Source: Kutzneria viridogrisea (GTDB taxonomy: Bacteria > Actinomycetota > Actinomycetes > Mycobacteriales > Pseudonocardiaceae). From it: a DNA stretch of 64,000 nucleotides. The stretch covers positions 558,001-622,000 of the forward strand of contig JACJID010000003.1 in the NCBI GenBank assembly GCA_014138725.1, in the 5' to 3' direction. The position numbers were made by a program, and so were the translations under genes. Positions 59,493-64,000 of the stretch are shown here, piece by piece. How positions within the stretch are numbered: the stretch's first letter is position 1; every line of letters starts with the position of its first letter. The notes below the pieces were generated by a model. The model ran no database searches and was not told the DNA's origin. It worked only from the letters and a program-made list of their open reading frames with translations.

Positions 59493-62150
59493 TTAACGGG
59501 GCGATTTCCAGCTCTGCGCCTTCGTCCCGTTGCAGGTGTGGACCTCCAGCAGGGTGCCGTTGTGCACGGTGGTCCTCGGCGCCTCCAGGCAGCGGCCGGA
59601 CAGCGCGTTGACCAGTGCCCCACCCTTCACCTGCCACTGCTGGGCCTTGTTCCCCGCGCAGGTGAACAACCGGACCTTGGCCCCCTCGGCACCACCCGAG
59701 TCGCCCGCGTCGAGGCACTTGCCCATGGCCTGCAACGAACCGTCCCCCGGCGCGGCCCAGTACTGGGAGGGCACCTTGCCGTTGCAGTCCCAGAGCTGGA
59801 CCTGCACCCCGTCGGCGACCCCGCTGCCGATCACGTCCGCGCACCTGCCCGAGCCCGCCGAGCTCAGTGCCCCGTGCGGCACGAAGGGCTGGCCGTTGCC
59901 GCCGTAGGAGGGCGGGGCCGAGGACGGGTCGCTGGCCCAGGAGGTGTTGGGCGCCTTGCCCAGCGCGAACTCCACGGTGCCGCCCGCGCTGACCGTGGAC
60001 GCGGGCAGGTAGGCGTTGTTCCAGCGCGCCCCGTTCACGGTCATCGACTGCACGTACGGCGCGTCCGGGGCGGCCTGCGGGGCGTTGATCGTCAGCGTCT
60101 TGCCGCCGGGCAGCGAGACCACCGCCTTGGTGAAGACCGGGCTGCCCAGCGCGAGGTCGGCCGTGCCGGGGATCAGCGGGTACATGCCCAGCGCGGAGAA
60201 CACGTACCAGGCGCTCATCGTGCCCAGATCGTCGTTGCCCGCCAGGCCACCGGGCTGGTCGGTCCAGATGGCGTTCTGCACCTCGCGGACGACCCGCTGC
60301 GCCTTGTACGGCTGGCCGACGAAGTCGTACTCCCAGGGCAGGCCGAGGCTGGGCTCGTTGCCCATGTCGGACACCTTGCCGCCGCCGTGGAAGCCCGCCA
60401 GCAGGGTGTCCAGGTAGGTGATCAGCTTGTCCTTGCCGCCCAGGGTCTCGGCCAGTCCGCGCACGTTGAACGGGATCATGCCGGTGTACTGCCAGTTCGT
60501 GCCCTCGACGAAGTAGTAGTCCTGGTACTTCGGGTCCAAGTCCCAACTACCGTCGGCGGTGCGCGCCTGGATCAGCCCGGTGTCCGGGTCGAACAGGGCA
60601 CGCCACTGCTGGGCCCGGTTGACGTAGCGGGTCTGGTTGGCGGTGTCGCCCATGGCACCGGCGAAGGCCGACAGCGCGAAGTCCTGGGTGCTGTACTCCA
60701 GCTGCGTGGACACCGGCCCGTAGAAGCTGCAACAGCCCCACTGGCCGTCCGCGGGCAGATAACCGGGACTGGTCAGGTAGTTCTGCCCGGGGCGCGCGTC
60801 GTTGGTGGTGCTGGCCTGCTTCACCATCGCGTTGAGCGCGGCCTTGGTGTCGAAGTCCCGCGCCCCGAAGGCGTAGTAGTCGGCCAGGACCGCGGTACCC
60901 GGATCGCCCACCATCACGTAGGTCTCACCGTTGTTGAGCGTCCACTTGGGCAGGTGGCCCATCTGGTCGTAGGCGTTGAGCATCGACCTGGCCATGTCGC
61001 TGGCCTGCTGGGGCGCGAGCATGGCCGAGAGCTGGGCCTGGCTGCGGTAGATGTCCCAGCCGGAGAAGTTCGCGTACTGCACATGACCCTGCGCCGCGGT
61101 GTGCACCTTGTTGTCGAAACCGATGTACTGGCCGTTGACATCGGAGAACACGTTGGGGTGCAACAGGGAGTGGTACAGCGCGGTGTAGAAGACCCGCTGC
61201 TGCGAGGCGGTCCCGCCACCGATGCGGACGCGGCCGAGCATGTCGTTCCAGGCCTTGTGCGCGTTGGCGTGCACCCCGTCGAAGTCCCAGGCCCGGTTCT
61301 CGGTGTCACGGTTGCCGCGGGCGTTGTCCACCGACACGTAGGACACACCGACCTTGGCCTGCACCACCTGGTTGCCGGTCGTGTCGAAGGTCAGGTACTC
61401 GCCCTTCGGGCCGTCCAGCGGCGGGTCCGGCTCCTCGTCCGGCGGTTCGACGCGCGGGGAGAGCTTGGTCAACTCCCCGCTGCCGGTGATCGGCCGGTCG
61501 AACCTGGCCGCGAAGTAGATCGTGTACGTGGGGTCGGAGCCGCAGAAGTGGCCGGTGGTCACCGAGCCGGTGACCTCGTTGTCCCCCACCACGTTCACCG
61601 TGGTCTTGGTGACGGCGTTGTGGCTGCCCGCCAGCTTCAGCAGCAGGTTGGCCTGCTTGGTGGCCGGGAAGGTGAAGCGCGCCATGCCGGAGCGGGTCGT
61701 GGCGGACAGCTCGGTGGTGATGCCCGAGGACAGCTTCACCTTGTAGTAGCCCGCATCCGCCTTCTCCTCGGCGTGCGAGAACGGGGTGATCTCCGTGCCG
61801 TCCGGCTTGCCAACGCTGGGCAGGAACGGCACGTCCCCCAGGGTGCCGCAGCCCGCGCCCGCCAGGTGGTTGAGGCTGAACCCGGTGATGCCGGTGTCGT
61901 TGTACTCGTAGCCACCGCTGCCCGGTCGGTGCGGGGTGTCCGGGCTCCACTGCACCATGCCGAAGGGCACGTCCGCGCCGGGGAAGTCGGCGGCGAAGTT
62001 CGTGGTGCCGATGAACGGGTCCACGACCGAGGCCGGGTCGGCGACCAGTGGCTGCCCCTGCGCCGCGGCGGCCGGTGTGACGGGTGTCAGCAGTCCGGCG
62101 GTGGTGGCCGCCGCCGTGGCGGCCACCACCAGCGCGCTGCGCAACGACAT
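59493..62150 (-). CDS. Secreted GH92 alpha-mannosidase with C-terminal ricin-type lectin domain (paralogue)
   Basis: An 885-residue exported enzyme with the same plan as its neighbour: signal peptide ending PAAAA, VDPFIGTTNFAADFPGADVPFGMVQWSPDTP, FSGWDIYRSQAQLSAML, NGETYVMVGDPGTAVLADYYAFG, LAGNDDLGTMSAWYVFSALGMYPL, then a ricin-B trefoil (VQLWDCN, VRLFTCA, LEVHTCN). The trefoil QxW motifs are more eroded than in the other copy, so sugar binding may differ. Much of the catalytic domain is identical by eye, so the pair arose by tandem duplication. The ATG at 62150 has GGGGAACC upstream. The 128-bp gap to the second gene allows a separate promoter. Confidence 0.92.
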   Translation of the reverse strand: MSLRSALVVAATAAATTAGLLTPVTPAAAAQGQPLVADPASVVDPFIGTTNFAADFPGADVPFGMVQWSPDTPHRPGSGGYEYNDTGITGFSLNHLAGAGCGTLGDVPFLPSVGKPDGTEITPFSHAEEKADAGYYKVKLSSGITTELSATTRSGMARFTFPATKQANLLLKLAGSHNAVTKTTVNVVGDNEVTGSVTTGHFCGSDPTYTIYFAARFDRPITGSGELTKLSPRVEPPDEEPDPPLDGPKGEYLTFDTTGNQVVQAKVGVSYVSVDNARGNRDTENRAWDFDGVHANAHKAWNDMLGRVRIGGGTASQQRVFYTALYHSLLHPNVFSDVNGQYIGFDNKVHTAAQGHVQYANFSGWDIYRSQAQLSAMLAPQQASDMARSMLNAYDQMGHLPKWTLNNGETYVMVGDPGTAVLADYYAFGARDFDTKAALNAMVKQASTTNDARPGQNYLTSPGYLPADGQWGCCSFYGPVSTQLEYSTQDFALSAFAGAMGDTANQTRYVNRAQQWRALFDPDTGLIQARTADGSWDLDPKYQDYYFVEGTNWQYTGMIPFNVRGLAETLGGKDKLITYLDTLLAGFHGGGKVSDMGNEPSLGLPWEYDFVGQPYKAQRVVREVQNAIWTDQPGGLAGNDDLGTMSAWYVFSALGMYPLIPGTADLALGSPVFTKAVVSLPGGKTLTINAPQAAPDAPYVQSMTVNGARWNNAYLPASTVSAGGTVEFALGKAPNTSWASDPSSAPPSYGGNGQPFVPHGALSSAGSGRCADVIGSGVADGVQVQLWDCNGKVPSQYWAAPGDGSLQAMGKCLDAGDSGGAEGAKVRLFTCAGNKAQQWQVKGGALVNALSGRCLEAPRTTVHNGTLLEVHTCNGTKAQSWKSPR

Positions 62151-62246
62151 CAGGTTCCCCCTCTTCCACCCTGTGAGGTCACCAACATCGTCGCGGGGGA
62201 TTTGTGGGGGAATTACTGAAAAAGCGCGTGCAACCTCAAGTTCTGC

Positions 62247-63287
62247 TCAACGGTCATCGGCGCCCAAAGCGGACCGAACCACCGGCAGCACCTCGGCCCC
62301 GAACCGGCGCACGGTCCGTTCCGCCAGGTCAGGGCGGCCCGAGCCCTCCAACATCAGCAGCACCCGGTCCACCCCGCTGGCGCGCACGCTGGCTTCCAGC
62401 CGCTGCGCGCAGGTCCGCGGTGTACCGATGGGGAACGTGCTCAGCACGAATTCGAAGAACTTCTCGAAGTAGTCCTCGCCGCGCTGGGGACCAGGCCGGT
62501 CGCGGAGCAGGACGTACTCCTGCTCCGCCTTGCCGTAGAACTGCCGCAGCGGCCCGATCAGCTCCGCAACGGCCTGCTCCTCGGTGTCGGCCACGTGCGC
62601 GATCGTGGCGAAGGCGTGCTGGAACGGGCCCGCGTGCCCGGCGCGCGCGGCTTCTTCGGCGTGCAGGGCAACGAGTTCTGCCTTGCTGGCGTCGTCCTGG
62701 CTGAAGAAGAACAGCATGGGCAGGCCCAGCCGGGCGGCACGGCGCGCGGCCTCCGGTGAGGTGCCCGCGAGGAAGGTCGGCGGGTGCGGGCTGGTTCGCG
62801 GTGCGGGTGCGGGCCTGACCTCGCGGAACTCGTAGAACTCCGTGTCGGCGGAAACCTTGCCGGAGTAGGAGTCCAGCAGCACGCGCACGGCCTGGTCGTA
62901 GCCGCGCTCCCAGTGGTCCAGCGAGCTCATCACCTCGTAGTCCACCACCGGACCGCCCCGCCCCAGCCCGAGGTCGAACCGTCCACCGGAGAGCTGGTCG
63001 AGCAGCAGCGCCTGCTCGGCGACGTGCACCGGGCTGTGCGTGGGCAGCAGCGTGACCGCCGTGCCGACCCGCAGCTTCTCCGTGCGGCCGAGCAGGAACG
63101 CGGCCATGGCCAGCGCGGAGGGGTTGACCCCGTAGGAGATGTAGTGGTGCTCGGTCACCCAGAGCTCGTCGAAACCCGACTCCTCGGCGGCCTTCGCGTT
63201 GGCCAGCGCGGAGTCGAACACCTGCTTGTCGGTCATGCCCTCGAACCTGCCGGTGAACAGCATGGCCCCGGCCCGGAACCCGGTCAT
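62247..63287 (-). CDS. Luciferase-like (LLM class) flavin-dependent oxidoreductase
   Basis: A 346-residue TIM-barrel flavoprotein of the bacterial luciferase family. It has the typical segments GFDELWVTEHHYISYGVNPSALAMAAFLLGRTEKLRVGTAV, LDQLSGGRFDLGLGRGG and FLAGTSPEAARRAARLGLPM. These enzymes use reduced FMN or F420 to oxidise diverse substrates. The ATG at 63287 follows GGGAGGG. An iron-box-like palindrome lies 34 bp upstream, so expression may respond to iron. It is followed by the GH92 genes on the same strand after 96 bp without a clear terminator. Substrate unknown. Confidence 0.87.
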   Translation of the reverse strand: MTGFRAGAMLFTGRFEGMTDKQVFDSALANAKAAEESGFDELWVTEHHYISYGVNPSALAMAAFLLGRTEKLRVGTAVTLLPTHSPVHVAEQALLLDQLSGGRFDLGLGRGGPVVDYEVMSSLDHWERGYDQAVRVLLDSYSGKVSADTEFYEFREVRPAPAPRTSPHPPTFLAGTSPEAARRAARLGLPMLFFFSQDDASKAELVALHAEEAARAGHAGPFQHAFATIAHVADTEEQAVAELIGPLRQFYGKAEQEYVLLRDRPGPQRGEDYFEKFFEFVLSTFPIGTPRTCAQRLEASVRASGVDRVLLMLEGSGRPDLAERTVRRFGAEVLPVVRSALGADDR

Positions 63288-63320
63288 CAGCCCTCCCCTG
63301 GCTTGCGGACAACCCATCCA

Positions 63321-63338
63321 AGTTAGCCTAGCCTAACT
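63321..63338. promoter_or_regulatory. Iron-box-like palindrome (DtxR/IdeR-type)
   Basis: AGTTAGCCTAGCCTAACT is palindromic at 16 of 18 positions and resembles the DtxR/IdeR box (TTAGGTTAGGCTAACCTAA). It sits between the flavin oxidoreductase start (34 bp away) and the alginate-lyase-family gene (91 bp away), so it could control either. Binding is inferred from similarity only. Confidence 0.6.
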
Positions 63339-63428
63339 TTATTCGTTCGGAAGGACTGTTGACCAACGCCAGCTCACCGCGTAGAACTGCTCCTGCCGCG
63401 CCACCGCTACTCGTCATGAAGGACGTGC

Positions 63429-64000
63429 ATGGTGACAGGACGGCTCGGTTCGGTTCTGGCGGTTGTGCTCAGCCTGGTGATCTCCCCGTTCAGCGATCCG
63501 GCGCACGCCGCCGCCTCACCGAAGACCGTGGTGCTGGACGGCAGCGCGCTGGCCACCGTCAAGCAGCAACTGGCGGGCGGTACCGCGAGCAAGGCCCAGC
63601 GCGACGCGCTCAAGGCGTTGCTGCACAACGCGGACGCGGCGCTGACAAAGGGCCCGTGGGCGGTGACCGACAAGAAGCAGAACCCGCCCAGCGGGGACAA
63701 GCACGACTACCTCAGCCAGGCCCCGTACTGGTGGGCGTCGAAGACCCCGACCCCGGACAACCCGCAGGGCTGCCCGTACGTGAACCGCGACGGCCAGCGC
63801 AACCCCGAGGCCGACGCGATCAGTGACCACACCGCGCGCATGGTGGCCTGGGACGCGATCACCGACCTGAGCCTGGCCTGGTACTACACCGGCAAGGCCG
63901 AGTACGCGCAGCGGGCCGCGCTGGACCTGCGGACCTGGTTCCTGGACCCGGCGACCAGGATGAACCCCAGCCTGACCTACGCGCAGATCATCCCGTGCCG
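63429..64000 (+). CDS. Secreted alginate lyase-family protein (3' end outside window)
   Basis: The first 190 codons are visible and open to the window edge. A signal peptide (about 1-28, SVLAVVLSLVISPFSDPAHAA) is followed by a helical region with PWAVTDKKQNPPSGDKHDYLSQAPYWW, GCPYVNRDGQRNPEAD, and AWDAITDLSLAWYYTGKAEYAQRAALDLRTWFLDPATRMNPSLTYAQ. These strings are characteristic of the alginate_lyase (PL5-like) domain. Many family members cleave uronate polymers, and actinobacterial substrates vary. The ATG at 63429 has GAAGGA upstream. It extends the set of secreted polysaccharide-acting enzymes at this end of the window. Confidence 0.82.
   Translation, partial: MVTGRLGSVLAVVLSLVISPFSDPAHAAASPKTVVLDGSALATVKQQLAGGTASKAQRDALKALLHNADAALTKGPWAVTDKKQNPPSGDKHDYLSQAPYWWASKTPTPDNPQGCPYVNRDGQRNPEADAISDHTARMVAWDAITDLSLAWYYTGKAEYAQRAALDLRTWFLDPATRMNPSLTYAQIIPC

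Noticed and set aside
1-64000. tRNA, rRNA, prophage, transposon or integrase genes
   Set aside because: None found on reading both strands; no cloverleaf-like CCA ends, transposase motifs or attachment-site duplications were noticed.

Overview
The window is one contiguous piece of a very GC-rich actinobacterial chromosome. Coding is dense, starts are often GTG or TTG, and third codon positions are strongly G/C. Several features point to the Pseudonocardiaceae/Amycolatopsis-Crossiella-Saccharothrix side of the actinobacteria: the fused trpEG behind a Trp-Trp attenuator, a SARP/AfsR regulator, a metE under a cobalamin riboswitch, an LAxTG-type sorting signal, and the recurrent word GTCCACTGTGGAC. 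The family assignment is inference. I found no rRNA, tRNA, CRISPR array, transposase or integrase.

Layout. (1) 1-12.4 kb is a catabolic island. Four minus-strand genes (glutamine-synthetase-like ligase, aromatic amino acid decarboxylase, amidohydrolase, FAD oxidoreductase) diverge from an acetoacetate-decarboxylase-family gene. A coupled aldehyde dehydrogenase/gamma-glutamyl hydrolase pair diverges from hpaE-hpaD-hpaG, the homoprotocatechuate meta-cleavage genes. A MarR regulator closes the island. The two divergent promoters share a related operator-like block. (2) 12.5-15.1 kb holds metE with its riboswitch and a strong terminator. (3) 15.1-22.5 kb is a regulatory/secondary-metabolism patch: two TetR genes, each beside a perfect palindrome, an MGT-type glycosyltransferase, a 965-residue SARP regulator and an FAD monooxygenase. 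Two copies of a ~157-bp inverted-repeat element lie at 11.66 and 20.87 kb, each just 3' of a plus-strand gene that converges on a minus-strand gene.

(4) 22.5-32.8 kb is a long minus-strand operon for an extracellular polysaccharide. It encodes a secreted deacetylase-like protein, a PelF-type glycosyltransferase, a polytopic membrane protein, two sugar-nucleotide epimerase/dehydratases, a nucleotidyltransferase, a spherulin-4-like protein and a GH114 lipoprotein. Genes are coupled by 1-4 nt overlaps or short gaps. It looks like an actinobacterial version of the Pel exopolysaccharide system with the PelA functions split over separate proteins; this is the best candidate for an undescribed system here. 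(5) 33.3-43.7 kb holds PadR and GAF-ANTAR regulators, nagA with a DasR-type site, an amino acid permease, two bacterial PH-domain membrane proteins joined by a repeat-derived small ORF, a zinc-ribbon protein, a serine hydrolase and corA.

(6) 43.7-47.1 kb has the trp attenuator and fused anthranilate synthase, then a secreted PI-PLC-like protein ending at a 25-bp-stem hairpin. (7) 47.1-64 kb is a cell-surface region: a membrane-anchored Ser/Thr kinase, a 2494-residue wall-anchored protein with 17 DUF11-type domains, two tandem secreted GH92 mannosidases with ricin-type lectin tails, a luciferase-like flavin oxidoreductase near an iron-box-like site, and the start of a secreted alginate-lyase-family protein cut by the window edge.
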